DNA from: a bacterium TMED161
GTDB lineage: Bacteria > Fidelibacterota > Marinisomatia > SCGC-AAA003-L08 > D37C17
NCBI GenBank assembly: GCA_002171125.1
Contig: NHHK01000008.1
Coordinates: forward strand, 1-47,914
Reading direction: 5' to 3'
DNA: 47,914 nucleotides
The notes below the pieces were generated by a model that did no database searches, had not been told where the DNA came from, and was given only the letters and a program-made list of their open reading frames with translations. Position numbers and translations under genes: made by a program. Below are positions 1 to 10,037 of the stretch, one piece after another. Within the stretch, counting starts at the first letter, position 1; the number at the start of each line of letters is the position of its first letter.

Positions 1-502
1 CAAGAACTTTTCTATTAAAACATTTAAATCCACCTGTAAAATCTTTTATCTTAATCCCAAGTATAATTCTACAATAAAGGTTTGCTAAATAACTTAATAT
101 AAGCCTATTCATAGGCCAATTCACTACATTTACACCATTAATATATCTACTTCCAATTACTAAATCATAGTTAGAACTAGATTCAAGCATATTCGATAAA
201 TATCTTGGATTGTGAGAAAAGTCTGCATCGATTTGTATAATCTTATCGTAATCTCTAGAAAGAGCCCAATTAAAACCTTCGCAGTATGCTGACCCTAGGC
301 CCATTTTACCTGGGCGGGAAATAAGAAAGACAGATTTTTGATATAATGTATGGTTCTCAACAAATTCACCAGTTCCATCAGGGGATGAGTCATCAACAAC
401 TAAAATATGAACTTGAGGATGTCTTTCAAAGATTGAAACAAATAAATGTTCAATGTTTGCTAATTCATTATAAGTTGGTGTCACAATTAATATTTTATTC
501 AT
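1..502 (-). CDS. Family 2 glycosyltransferase, dolichyl/polyprenyl-phosphate mannosyltransferase-like (C-terminus truncated by window edge)
   Basis: Not in ORF track. Manual minus-strand translation from ATG at 502: MNKILIVTPTYNELANIEHLFVSIFERHPQVHILVVDDSSPDGTGEF...LISRPGKMGLGSAYCEGFNWALSRDYDKIIQIDADFSHNPRYL...GSRYINGVNVVNWP...; GT2 motifs VVDDSSPDGT and DADFSH; open to position 1. Confidence 0.9.
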   Translation of the reverse strand, partial: MNKILIVTPTYNELANIEHLFVSIFERHPQVHILVVDDSSPDGTGEFVENHTLYQKSVFLISRPGKMGLGSAYCEGFNWALSRDYDKIIQIDADFSHNPRYLSNMLESSSNYDLVIGSRYINGVNVVNWPMNRLILSYLANLYCRIILGIKIKDFTGGFKCFNRKVL

Positions 503-562
503 TTTTTTATCTTCTTAAACATTAAAAATTAATGAGTTACAATATAATAATCTATATTTGAT

Positions 563-1423
563 TTAGCTTATAATTTTAAGTATATAATCAAGAGATGGAT
601 GTTCTACATCAATAATTTTTTTAATTTTAGAAACATCCAATGCACTAAGCAAAGGCCTTTTTGCCTTTTGGTCTAGATCTGAAGTTTTTATCGGAATGAT
701 TCTATCTTGATCAAAATCATGTATTTCTGCAATTTTAATTGCAAAATCATATCTTGATATTATTTCTTCGCCTGCATAGTGAAAAAGGCCTGAGATATTA
801 CTTAAAATAGATTTATAGATTGCTTCTGACAATGACCATGACCATGTGGGATTACTTATTTGGTCTATTACAACAGAAATCTTATGATTATTCTTTAATG
901 AATCACGGACCCATACATAAAAATTGTTTCCTGTTTCTCCAAAAATAACAGAGGTCCTTAATATAAGATGGTCCCTATTTGAAGTTCTTAGGATGTTTTC
1001 TGATTCTAATTTATTTTTTCCATAATAACAAGTAGGGTCAGGTATGTCAGACTCTACATATATTTTTTTATTACCATTAAAAACATAATCTGTCGAAATG
1101 TGAATTATTTTGGTATTTTTTTTTGAACAAGATATTATATTTCTAATTCCATTAACATTAACTTCATAAGAATTGCTCTTATTCTGTTCACAAAAATCAA
1201 CATTTGTCAATGCCGCACAATTAATGATATAGTCCGGAGATAACTCTTTAAAAAAATATTTTAATTCAGACTTATCAGAAACATTTAAATTGTAGAAATT
1301 CTCTTGATTATTTAAAACATTAAAATATCTTGATAAATATTTATTTAATGTGCCTCCTAATTGCCCATTTATTCCTGTAATAAATATTCTTTTAGAGTTT
1401 TGCACCATTTTTTTTAAAGTCAT
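563..1423 (-). CDS. rmlD: dTDP-4-dehydrorhamnose reductase-like SDR family protein (RmlD-like)
   Basis: Rossmann GINGQLG motif, STDYVFNG, YYGKNKLESE (YxxxK catalytic pair); RmlD-like length and layout. Start could be the internal Met6. Confidence 0.8.
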   Translation of the reverse strand: MTLKKMVQNSKRIFITGINGQLGGTLNKYLSRYFNVLNNQENFYNLNVSDKSELKYFFKELSPDYIINCAALTNVDFCEQNKSNSYEVNVNGIRNIISCSKKNTKIIHISTDYVFNGNKKIYVESDIPDPTCYYGKNKLESENILRTSNRDHLILRTSVIFGETGNNFYVWVRDSLKNNHKISVVIDQISNPTWSWSLSEAIYKSILSNISGLFHYAGEEIISRYDFAIKIAEIHDFDQDRIIPIKTSDLDQKAKRPLLSALDVSKIKKIIDVEHPSLDYILKIIS

Positions 1424-1865
1424 ACAACTTCTCTCTCATTTCTTCATCATGTAAAGCAAAAATTTCAGCACATAGTATAGCTGCATTTATTGCACCAGAT
1501 TTTCCTACTGACATTGTTGCAACTGGCACTCCTTTAGGCATTTGCATGGTTGCTAATACAGAATCTAATCCCGTTAAAATTCCTCCATCTAATGGTACGC
1601 CAATAACCGGAAGTATAGAATTTGCTTTTATTGCTCCTGCTAAATGTGCAGCCATTCCTGCAGCACCAACTAGTATTTTATATCCATTTGAAGGTGCGTT
1701 TGTACAAAAATCATGTACTTCAACGGGATTTCTATGAGCTGACATTGTTAAAATTTCACAATCAATACCAAAATGTTCATAGTACTTATCTGCCGCCTCC
1801 ATGGTTGACCTATCTGTATCACTTCCAATTAAAACTGCAACTTTATTCATTTTCATTCCCTTCAT
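1392..1865 (-). CDS. purE: N5-carboxyaminoimidazole ribonucleotide mutase PurE
   Basis: VAVLIGSDTD, SAHRNP, GAAGMAAHLAG, PVIGVPL motifs. Likely true start at Met6 (MNKVAVLIGSDTD, 1850). Confidence 0.96.
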   Translation of the reverse strand: MKGMKMNKVAVLIGSDTDRSTMEAADKYYEHFGIDCEILTMSAHRNPVEVHDFCTNAPSNGYKILVGAAGMAAHLAGAIKANSILPVIGVPLDGGILTGLDSVLATMQMPKGVPVATMSVGKSGAINAAILCAEIFALHDEEMREKLYDFKKNGAKL

Positions 1866-2862
1866 TTTTATTTATTCTATAACTATTTTCAATTATATAT
1901 TCTAATTCTTTTAGATGATAAACTTTGTTTTTCCCAGGGAAATTTACAAAACCACTAGCAATTAAAACTTTATTTGTTTTAGGTATATCGAATAAATACG
2001 TTATAAATGGGCCGCCTGTAATATTTTCTGCATCTACTTTAGTTCCATAGACTCCATATATTTTTCTAGCTTCATCATTATTAATTTTAATATTATCAAA
2101 CTGGGCATTATAAGGCAAAGCATTTATATCTAAAATATTTTCAAATTTTTGATTTAGACGTTGATAAGTACTTTTATTTGTATTGTAATATTCTTGAATA
2201 TCTTCATAAAGAAAAATCCATCTATATGGATATGCTCTACCAAGCCAAATATATTTCTCATCTGTATTCTGTTTAATTAAATGATAATCTTCTTGAATTT
2301 CCATATTCAAGTCAAAATTTAGATTTATATTTTGAATCAAGGTGTCATTTAATATTCCTTTGAAATTCTGATTTTTTAATTTTAAAAATTCATTTTCTTT
2401 AATTTTCGAAAGAATCCATTCCTTATTAATATCTAATATAATTGGAAGATCTTCAATTTCTTTAGTCTTTATAACAAATAATAATTGATCTTTTGTATAA
2501 TAATCATTGATCAAGGTAATACTATTGTTAGAGTTGTCCGTTAATTTATTGGCTATTTTGGAAGTTATGCTTTCAGAGGAATCTTCTGTTGTAATCAGCA
2601 TTATAACTGAATTTTCATTATCATCTAAAAATAGATTAGTGTTTTTAATTTGAGTGGTATATTTATTCTGAGGACTCGGTGTAAAGTATTTAAAATCGAA
2701 TAGATGGCCATCTAAGATATTTTTAATAGGAATTTCATTTTCAAATGCAGTGTAAACATCTATATCTTTAAAATTTGTAAACGATTCAGTTTGATTGCAG
2801 CCCCAAAATGAAACTATAAAAAAAATTACTATTAAATTTTTATTTTTCTTTTTCGCAAACAT
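1843..2862 (-). CDS. Lipoprotein, DUF4837-like
   Basis: N-terminal signal peptide with lipobox (FWGC); internal WLGRAYPYRWIFLYE resembles DUF4837 proteins; family assignment from memory only. Confidence 0.6.
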   Translation of the reverse strand: MFAKKKNKNLIVIFFIVSFWGCNQTESFTNFKDIDVYTAFENEIPIKNILDGHLFDFKYFTPSPQNKYTTQIKNTNLFLDDNENSVIMLITTEDSSESITSKIANKLTDNSNNSITLINDYYTKDQLLFVIKTKEIEDLPIILDINKEWILSKIKENEFLKLKNQNFKGILNDTLIQNINLNFDLNMEIQEDYHLIKQNTDEKYIWLGRAYPYRWIFLYEDIQEYYNTNKSTYQRLNQKFENILDINALPYNAQFDNIKINNDEARKIYGVYGTKVDAENITGGPFITYLFDIPKTNKVLIASGFVNFPGKNKVYHLKELEYIIENSYRINKNEGNENE

Positions 2863-3676
2863 ATAATAAAGAAGATGAAAATTCTGGACCTTTTATAAGT
2901 ACTTTAATTACAATAAAAAATGCTACAAATAAGGATTTAATTATTGAAATATTTGATATTTTCATACTGCTTAATATAGAAATATAAAATGTATCAAATA
3001 GCATTCTCTTTTTATCAATAATTTTATAGCCTTTAGAACGTAAAAGTTTATCCAATGATATATTATTAAAATGATACAAATGTCTAGGTAAATCATAAGC
3101 AGCCCAGTTTTCTTTATATATATTTCTTTCCAAGGAATCAAAATTTGGAACTGCAACAATTAACTTTCCTCTATTATCTAATTTTTTTTCTAGATTTTGA
3201 AATAGGATATCTAAATCATAAGCATGTTCTAGAACATGCCAAAGAGTGATTATGTTATATTTATTTTTTTTTAAATCTATATTTGATGACTTTTTATAAT
3301 ATGGATCGTAAAAAGATGAGGTTGCATTTTTTTTTGAATTGACATAATTAGAAAATCTACCATCACCACCACCATAGTCTAAATGAGTTATTTTTTCTTT
3401 TATTGATTTACGTAATAATATAAATTTATTATAAAAAGTTATCTTTTGAACAATTCTGTATAACAAAAACAACAACCCTTTTCCTTTTGAATGCGGAAGA
3501 TAGTCATCTGTACTATAATATTTATTTAATTCTTGTTCTGAAGGCCTAGGATGCACAAAACAAAAGCCACAATCGCATCGTGCAATTGTAAATGAACTAA
3601 TATTCAAGCTATCTTTTATTGTTACATAAGGTTTATAATTTAATGTTTTACATATATAGCAATTATATAGCTTCAT
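2840..3676 (-). CDS. Class I SAM-dependent methyltransferase with N-terminal Cys-rich zinc-ribbon-like segment
   Basis: CYICK...CDCGFCFVHPRPSEQELNKYY N-terminus, LDYGGGDGRF SAM motif, LWHVLEHAYD. Confidence 0.82.
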   Translation of the reverse strand: MKLYNCYICKTLNYKPYVTIKDSLNISSFTIARCDCGFCFVHPRPSEQELNKYYSTDDYLPHSKGKGLLFLLYRIVQKITFYNKFILLRKSIKEKITHLDYGGGDGRFSNYVNSKKNATSSFYDPYYKKSSNIDLKKNKYNIITLWHVLEHAYDLDILFQNLEKKLDNRGKLIVAVPNFDSLERNIYKENWAAYDLPRHLYHFNNISLDKLLRSKGYKIIDKKRMLFDTFYISILSSMKISNISIIKSLFVAFFIVIKVLIKGPEFSSSLLYVCEKEK

Positions 3677-4535
3677 TTTCTTTATTTTTTCTTAATAAAT
3701 AATGAAAAACCATACCCAATATCATCATTACAATTGATATATATTGAGCTCCAGATAAATCAAAATAATATCTAGGGTTGAGTCGAATAAACTCAACAGC
3801 AAATCGTGCCAGTCCTGCTAGGAATAGATAATTTGCAAAAATTTCTCCATGGATATGATTTTTAGTTAATAAGTTTTTAAGAAAGAGAAAAATTAAAAAG
3901 TACAAGATCATTTCGTATATTTGCGTTGGATGAACAGCAAGAACAGCTGTAGGGGAAGTACCCTCTGGTATCGGACATCCCATCTGCTGTATATTAAATG
4001 CTGTTGAAGGTGGTGCTCCATTTGGAAAGGCTATTCCCCAAGGTAAATCAGTTGGAATGCCATAATCATCTCCAACCAACAAACATCCTATCCGACCTAT
4101 ACCGTGGCCTAAGGCAATTAAGGGCGCTACTAAATCAGCTACTACAAACCAATTTAGAGATTTTTTATATATATAATGACTAACTAAAATTAGGCCACCA
4201 ATTAAACCTCCTAAAAATACTAAACCTGCACCAAATAACTGTATTCCATCTGATACAAGTTGAAAATTGAGAGTTAATAATCCATATAGAATTTTACCTA
4301 ATCCACTAATATTTTCATTTGCATATTTATAATTTTCAATCAAAAAATATAATTTTGCTCCTAGAATTCCTCCCAAGGCAGCTCTAAAAATTATATCATC
4401 TGCATATTCAGGATTATATCCATATTTTATAAAATCTTTACGTAGCAAGTAATTACATGATAAAAATGCAATTACAATCATTGTTCCGAATGATGTGATT
4501 GTTATTGGTCCAATTGAAAATAATTCAGGATACAT
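3663..4535 (-). CDS. lgt: Prolipoprotein diacylglyceryl transferase
   Basis: GHGIGRIGCLLVGDDYG signature, HPTQIYE, multi-TM. Confidence 0.96.
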   Translation of the reverse strand: MYPELFSIGPITITSFGTMIVIAFLSCNYLLRKDFIKYGYNPEYADDIIFRAALGGILGAKLYFLIENYKYANENISGLGKILYGLLTLNFQLVSDGIQLFGAGLVFLGGLIGGLILVSHYIYKKSLNWFVVADLVAPLIALGHGIGRIGCLLVGDDYGIPTDLPWGIAFPNGAPPSTAFNIQQMGCPIPEGTSPTAVLAVHPTQIYEMILYFLIFLFLKNLLTKNHIHGEIFANYLFLAGLARFAVEFIRLNPRYYFDLSGAQYISIVMMILGMVFHYLLRKNKENEAI

Positions 4536-4538
4536 ATA

Positions 4539-6329
4539 TTACTCCTCATCTAAATTAAGAATAGCTAAAAAAGCTTCTTGAGGCAAATCAACAACTCCTA
4601 TCTTTTTCATTCTCTTTTTACCTTCTTTTTGTTTTTCTAGAAGCTTTCTTTTTCTAGTTATATCTCCCCCGTAACACTTTGCAGTAACATTTTTTCTTAA
4701 TGCTCTAACAGTCTCACGTGATACAATTTTATTTCCTACAGCTGCTTGAATGGGTACTTCGAATTGGTGTCTCGGAATTAATTTCTTAAGTTTTTTGCAC
4801 AACTCTGAACCACTTTTGTAGGCTTTTTCTTTATGAATAATAATACTTAATGCGTCTACTACTTCACCTGCAATTTTAACATCAAGCTTACTTAATTTTC
4901 CAGGCTTATCATCAATTAGTTCATAATCGAGCGTTGCATAACCTTTAGATGAAGCTTTCAATTTTTCAAAAAACTCATAAATGATTTCACCTAATGGCAT
5001 ATTAAATATTAATTGAACCTTATCCTTAGAAAGATAATTAGTTGACTTATATTCACCTCTTTTACTGACACATATTTTCATAATTGGACCAATAAATTCT
5101 GATGGCGTAATTATTTCTGCTCTAATATAAGGTTCATAAATCTCTTTTATAGAACCAGTATCTGGCATTTCTGACGGATTTTCTAATTCAAAAAATGAAT
5201 CATCATTCATCATAATTTTATACCTTACATTTGGTGATGTAGTGATAAGGTTCATATCAAATTCTCTTTCTAATCGTTCTTGAACAATCTCCATATGAAG
5301 GGGACCTAAAAAACCACATCTAAATCCAAATCCAAGAGCGTGTGAAGTATTTGGAGTAAATTCTAATGAAGAATCATTTAGTTTAAGTTTCTCTAAACTA
5401 GTTCTTAAGTCTTGATAATCTTGGGAATCTACTGGGTATAATCCACTAAAGACCATGGGCTTAATATCTTTGTAGCCTGGAAGCGGAGTTTCTGCCTTAG
5501 ATTCTTTTATAGTTAGTGTGTCACCAACTTTTAATTGATCCACATTTTTAGTATTTATAATTGCATATCCCACATCACCAGCATCCAAAGATTTCCTTTG
5601 TACCCTGTTTAACTTTAAATCACCTACTTCAATTATTTCATGTGAAAAATTATTAGAAAAATATTCTGCATGATGACCTTTTGATATTGAACCATCAAAC
5701 ATTCTAAGATATGCTACAACTCCACGATACTGATCATAAAATGAATCAAAAATAAGACCTCTTGATACAGAGTCTTTAGTTGTCGGTGCTGGAATTTTAT
5801 CAACAACAGCTCTTAAAACTTCCTCTGTGCCTAAACCATCTTTAGCACTACAATGTATTATATCACTTTTATTACATCCTAATAAGTCAATAAGTTGACG
5901 TTCTGCGTCTTCAATATCAATATTGGGAATATCAATCTTATTTAGCACAGGTATTATAGTTAAATTGGCTTCAATTGCAAGAAAAGCATTACTGACAGTT
6001 TGAGCTTCAACTCCTTGTGCTGCATCTACAATGAGTATGGCTCCTTCACAAGCAGCCATACTTCTTGATACTTCATATGTAAAGTCTACGTGACCAGGTG
6101 TATCTATCAAATTTAGATTATAGAGATCTCCATTATTGTCATAATTAATTTTAATGGGGTGCGACTTTATTGTAATACCCCTTTCTCTTTCTAAATCCAT
6201 ATTATCAAGAAGTTGATTTTTCATATCATGTTTAGATAGAGTATCTGTAAACTCAATTATTCTATCTGCTAAGGTTGACTTACCATGATCGATATGAGCA
6301 ATAATGCAAAAATTTCTTATATTCTTCAC
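4539..6329 (-). CDS. lepA: Elongation factor 4 (LepA GTPase)
   Basis: NFCIIAHIDHGKSTLADR, DTPGHVDF, NKIDIP, LepA C-terminal GGDITRKRKLLEKQKEGKKRMK. Confidence 0.98.
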   Translation of the reverse strand: MKNIRNFCIIAHIDHGKSTLADRIIEFTDTLSKHDMKNQLLDNMDLERERGITIKSHPIKINYDNNGDLYNLNLIDTPGHVDFTYEVSRSMAACEGAILIVDAAQGVEAQTVSNAFLAIEANLTIIPVLNKIDIPNIDIEDAERQLIDLLGCNKSDIIHCSAKDGLGTEEVLRAVVDKIPAPTTKDSVSRGLIFDSFYDQYRGVVAYLRMFDGSISKGHHAEYFSNNFSHEIIEVGDLKLNRVQRKSLDAGDVGYAIINTKNVDQLKVGDTLTIKESKAETPLPGYKDIKPMVFSGLYPVDSQDYQDLRTSLEKLKLNDSSLEFTPNTSHALGFGFRCGFLGPLHMEIVQERLEREFDMNLITTSPNVRYKIMMNDDSFFELENPSEMPDTGSIKEIYEPYIRAEIITPSEFIGPIMKICVSKRGEYKSTNYLSKDKVQLIFNMPLGEIIYEFFEKLKASSKGYATLDYELIDDKPGKLSKLDVKIAGEVVDALSIIIHKEKAYKSGSELCKKLKKLIPRHQFEVPIQAAVGNKIVSRETVRALRKNVTAKCYGGDITRKRKLLEKQKEGKKRMKKIGVVDLPQEAFLAILNLDEE

Positions 6330-6335
6330 TGTTCC

Positions 6336-7112
6336 CTAATCTTTAAATTTAGGTTTTCGTCTATCGAGAAAAGCTTGCATTCCTTCTTTTGAATCTTCTG
6401 TCTCAAATAACTGCGAAAACAAATTATTTTCTATACTAAAGGAATCATAATAATTTACATTCATACCAGATACTAATGATTGAATTGCATTTTTAATTGC
6501 AATGGAACTATTTTTAGATATTTTTTTACACAATTCTATAGATTCTTCAAGTGTATTATCGCAAATTTTATTAGCAAGGCCTAATTTTTCAGCATCTTCA
6601 GCTTTAATATAATTTGCCGATGTAATTATTTCTATGGCATTACCTAGTCCAACAATATTTCGAAGTCTTTGAGTGCCGCCAAATCCAGGGATTAAACCAA
6701 GACTAACTTCTGGTAAACCCAATATAGCATTTTTAGATATATATCTTATATGACATGCTAGAGCTAACTCTAAGCCACCTCCAAGAGCATATCCATTAAC
6801 TGCAGCAATTACAGGTTTAGGATAAGATTCAATTAAATTAAATAAATTTATTCCTTTGTTAGAATACTTTATCGCATCTATAGAAGAAAAGGAGCTCATT
6901 TCATTTATATCTGCTCCTGCTACAAAGGCTTTATTACCTTCTCCTGTTATAATTAGACATTTGATATTAAGCTTATCTCTATTTTCAATAATTATAGATT
7001 CAAGCTCTGTCAATACTCTTTCATTTAAGGCATTTAATTTATCCGGTCTATTTATTGTTATAACAAGTATATTTTCTTGTAAATCTGTTTTAATATTTTT
7101 CATGATCTCCAA
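6336..7112 (-). CDS. Enoyl-CoA hydratase/isomerase (crotonase) family protein
   Basis: NRPDKLNALN, AGADINEM, NGYALGGGLELALACHIR, GLIPGFGGTQRL. Confidence 0.95.
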   Translation of the reverse strand: MEIMKNIKTDLQENILVITINRPDKLNALNERVLTELESIIIENRDKLNIKCLIITGEGNKAFVAGADINEMSSFSSIDAIKYSNKGINLFNLIESYPKPVIAAVNGYALGGGLELALACHIRYISKNAILGLPEVSLGLIPGFGGTQRLRNIVGLGNAIEIITSANYIKAEDAEKLGLANKICDNTLEESIELCKKISKNSSIAIKNAIQSLVSGMNVNYYDSFSIENNLFSQLFETEDSKEGMQAFLDRRKPKFKD

Positions 7113-8566
7113 TATGTTCTGCTAAATAAAATAAGCACGGTAAATATTTCTAATCTTCCAAGTAACATGCAAAATGTTGATATATATTTCGTAGTATCAC
7201 TTAACGAGGCCCAATTACTACTTGGACCAATTACTCCTAATCCTGGACCAATATTACCAATAGATGATGCTGAAATAGCAATAGATGATATAAAATCAAC
7301 GCCATCAAATGAAACTGCAATTGCACAGATACTAAAAATTAATATGTAAAAAAGATAAAAACCTAGTGTACTTCTAACTATTTCATCACCAATTACATTA
7401 TCACCAATTTTAACGTGATGGAGACCTCTAGGATGGAGTATTCTAGTAACTTCTGCTCTTATGTATTTAATAACTAATATAGTTCTTATTAGTTTTATGC
7501 CTCCTGTTGTAGACCCGGCCATTCCTCCTAAGAAAAACATAAAAAATACAATTAATTGAGATAATGCAGGCCAAGTACTGTAATCATATAATGTATAGCC
7601 TGTAGTTGTCATAAAGGTCATTACGTTAAACATCGATGCGGTTAAATTCTTAAAAGTGTAACCATATAAAGATGATACATTAAGAAAAGTAATAACAAAT
7701 GAAATAATTATGAACCATAGATAGAATCTAAACTCAGTATCATTAAAATAATCAAAAGATTTTTTTGAAATTAATAAAAAATGCAGGGAAAAATTTGTTG
7801 CACCAAGAAACATAAAAACTATAATTGTCCATGTTACTATATGACTCTGAAATCCTAAAATACTATTATTAAATGTTGAAAAACCCCCAGTTGCAATTGT
7901 AGTCATTGAATGACAAAGTGAATTAAATAATGTTAAGGTATCAATATTAAAGATAATTCCTTCTAAATATAGTATTCCGGTCTGCAATAAAATTAATCCC
8001 AAATAAATATACCATAGATATTTTGCGGTATCTTTAATTTTTGGGGTTAATTTATCTGTTGTTGGGCCCGCCACTTCAGCTCTAAATAATTGAACCCCAC
8101 CCATGCCTAGTATTGGAAGAATTGCTATAGTAAATAATATTATCCCCATACCACCTATAAATTGAGTGAAACATCTCCAAAATAACAACCCATGAGGAAG
8201 CGCTTCTATATTAGATAATACCGATGCGCCGGTAGTTGTTATTCCTGACATTGATTCGAAGAAAGCATCAGTGAAAGAATTAAAATATATAGATTGATAA
8301 TAAGGTATAGAAGAAAAGAGAGCCATAAATAGCCAAGATATTGTGACAACATAGAATCCATCTCTTAAATTTATTTCACTTTTTATCGGTCCTCTGGATA
8401 AGAATATTAAAATACAGGCTGTCAAAGATGTAATTAAGCCAGATTTAATAAATATTAGAAAATCACTTTCATTATAAAAAAGGGGCCATAGCGAAGTAGC
8501 AAACATTGATAATCCCAAAGAAAGAAGTATATATCCGACAAATTTAATAATAGGTTTTTTTATCAT
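7100..8566 (-). CDS. trkH: TrkH family potassium uptake protein
   Basis: Multi-TM; selectivity-loop-like SGITTTGASV, TIATGGFST, TTTGYTLYD, GGMAGSTTGGIK; adjacent to trkA. Confidence 0.95.
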   Translation of the reverse strand: MIKKPIIKFVGYILLSLGLSMFATSLWPLFYNESDFLIFIKSGLITSLTACILIFLSRGPIKSEINLRDGFYVVTISWLFMALFSSIPYYQSIYFNSFTDAFFESMSGITTTGASVLSNIEALPHGLLFWRCFTQFIGGMGIILFTIAILPILGMGGVQLFRAEVAGPTTDKLTPKIKDTAKYLWYIYLGLILLQTGILYLEGIIFNIDTLTLFNSLCHSMTTIATGGFSTFNNSILGFQSHIVTWTIIVFMFLGATNFSLHFLLISKKSFDYFNDTEFRFYLWFIIISFVITFLNVSSLYGYTFKNLTASMFNVMTFMTTTGYTLYDYSTWPALSQLIVFFMFFLGGMAGSTTGGIKLIRTILVIKYIRAEVTRILHPRGLHHVKIGDNVIGDEIVRSTLGFYLFYILIFSICAIAVSFDGVDFISSIAISASSIGNIGPGLGVIGPSSNWASLSDTTKYISTFCMLLGRLEIFTVLILFSRTYWRS

Positions 8567-9918
8567 CTAGACACAAATAGATTTTCAGCTTCCTGAGCAT
8601 CTTCAGGCTTTGCAAAAATTAGAAGTTCATCATTAGACTTAATTTCAGTCATTGCATTGGGAATTTCAACCTGACCATTTCTAATAATCGCAGCTACTGA
8701 AAAATTAGGGGGTATATCATCTATCTGCATTTGATTTTTTAAATAGGTTGAATTCTCATCAACAATTACATCAATAGCTTCTACTCCAACATCATCAAAC
8801 CTATGTATTTCAACATTATCTTCATTAGATCTAATCACATTTAGAACTTCATTAACTGCAGAAATATTTTTACTAACAATAGCATCTGCTCCAATTCTCC
8901 TAACAGATTTCAAATAATTGGTAGTGGTTATATGCAAAATAACCTGTTTAGCACCATAATGCTTGGCAAGTAAAGAGGCTAAAATATTTGTCTGCTCATT
9001 TTGTGTTGCTGCAATAAAACAATCAACTTCTGAAATATTTTCAGATTCTAAAAATTCTATATCAAGACCATCTCCAATTAACATTAAAGTATCAGCAAGT
9101 TTAGGGCTATATGCTTTTGCTTTTTCTTTATTTTTTTCTATGATTTTTACGTTATAATCAGTTTGAAGTGATTTCGCTAAAAGTCTACCAATCTTACCAG
9201 ACCCTAAAATCATTACATTCTTAACATCAAAGGATGGTTTCCCAGCCATTTTTTGGATATCATCAATATCTTCTTTTCTGCCTATAAAATAAACGTGATC
9301 ATTTTTATGATAAACATCTTCATGGTAAGGAATGAAAAAATCATCATTACGGTTAATCAAAACAGATTTATGACGACAAAAAGGATTTGAGTTAATTACA
9401 CTTAAAATGGTACGTCCAATTAATGGAGATGACGACTCTAAGTTAATGCCAACCATTAGAATATTTCCATCATTAAACTCTTGAACCTCAATAGTCGATG
9501 ACCTTCTAACTAAGTGTTCTATTTCAATTTGGGCAGCTTTTTCTGGATATGTTACATATTCAATACCAAACTGCTCTGGAGTTATGACAGCATTTTTATG
9601 CATATATTCAGTATTTCTTAATCTGCAAATAACATGGCTAGCTCCCATTTTTTTTGATATTCTGGAGCAAACTAGATTAACCTCATCAATTCTAGTCAAA
9701 GCCAATAAATAATCAACTGATTTCATATCTATTGTTTCTAGTAATCTCTGAGATGCTCCATCACCTTCAATTACATGTGAATCTAAATTATTTTTAACTC
9801 GAGAACACTTTTGTGGATCTATATCAACGACGGTTATATCATGATTCTCTCTAGACAAAGATTTTGCTAGATTAAAACCGACTTCACCTGCACCTATTAT
9901 TACTATTCTTAATTCCAT
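8563..9918 (-). CDS. trkA: Trk system potassium transporter TrkA (two RCK-N/RCK-C modules)
   Basis: IIGAGEVGFNLAKSLSRENHDITVVD and second MILGSGKIGRLLAKSL Rossmann motifs; paired with trkH by 4-bp overlap. Confidence 0.95.
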   Translation of the reverse strand: MELRIVIIGAGEVGFNLAKSLSRENHDITVVDIDPQKCSRVKNNLDSHVIEGDGASQRLLETIDMKSVDYLLALTRIDEVNLVCSRISKKMGASHVICRLRNTEYMHKNAVITPEQFGIEYVTYPEKAAQIEIEHLVRRSSTIEVQEFNDGNILMVGINLESSSPLIGRTILSVINSNPFCRHKSVLINRNDDFFIPYHEDVYHKNDHVYFIGRKEDIDDIQKMAGKPSFDVKNVMILGSGKIGRLLAKSLQTDYNVKIIEKNKEKAKAYSPKLADTLMLIGDGLDIEFLESENISEVDCFIAATQNEQTNILASLLAKHYGAKQVILHITTTNYLKSVRRIGADAIVSKNISAVNEVLNVIRSNEDNVEIHRFDDVGVEAIDVIVDENSTYLKNQMQIDDIPPNFSVAAIIRNGQVEIPNAMTEIKSNDELLIFAKPEDAQEAENLFVSR

Positions 9919-9976
9919 AATTTTATAACGAATGTATAGGTATATTATTTTTTTTTATAATATAAAACAAACAAAA

Positions 9977-10004
9977 AAGGGCTCTTTATTTCTAAAGAGC
10001 CCTT
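9977..10004 (-). terminator. Intrinsic (rho-independent) terminator downstream of the 10038..10760 gene
   Basis: Perfect 12-bp inverted repeat AAGGGCTCTTTA-4nt-TAAAGAGCCCTT followed on the minus strand by TTTTGTTTGTTTTATA. Confidence 0.92.
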
Positions 10005-10037
10005 AACCTTTAAAACAAGGATTTAAAGTTTTTGTAA

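Noticed and set aside
1546-1882. Plus-strand ORFs of 63 and 86 aa
   Set aside because: Antisense to purE, a clearly coding gene; no motif; shadow ORFs of AT-rich sequence.
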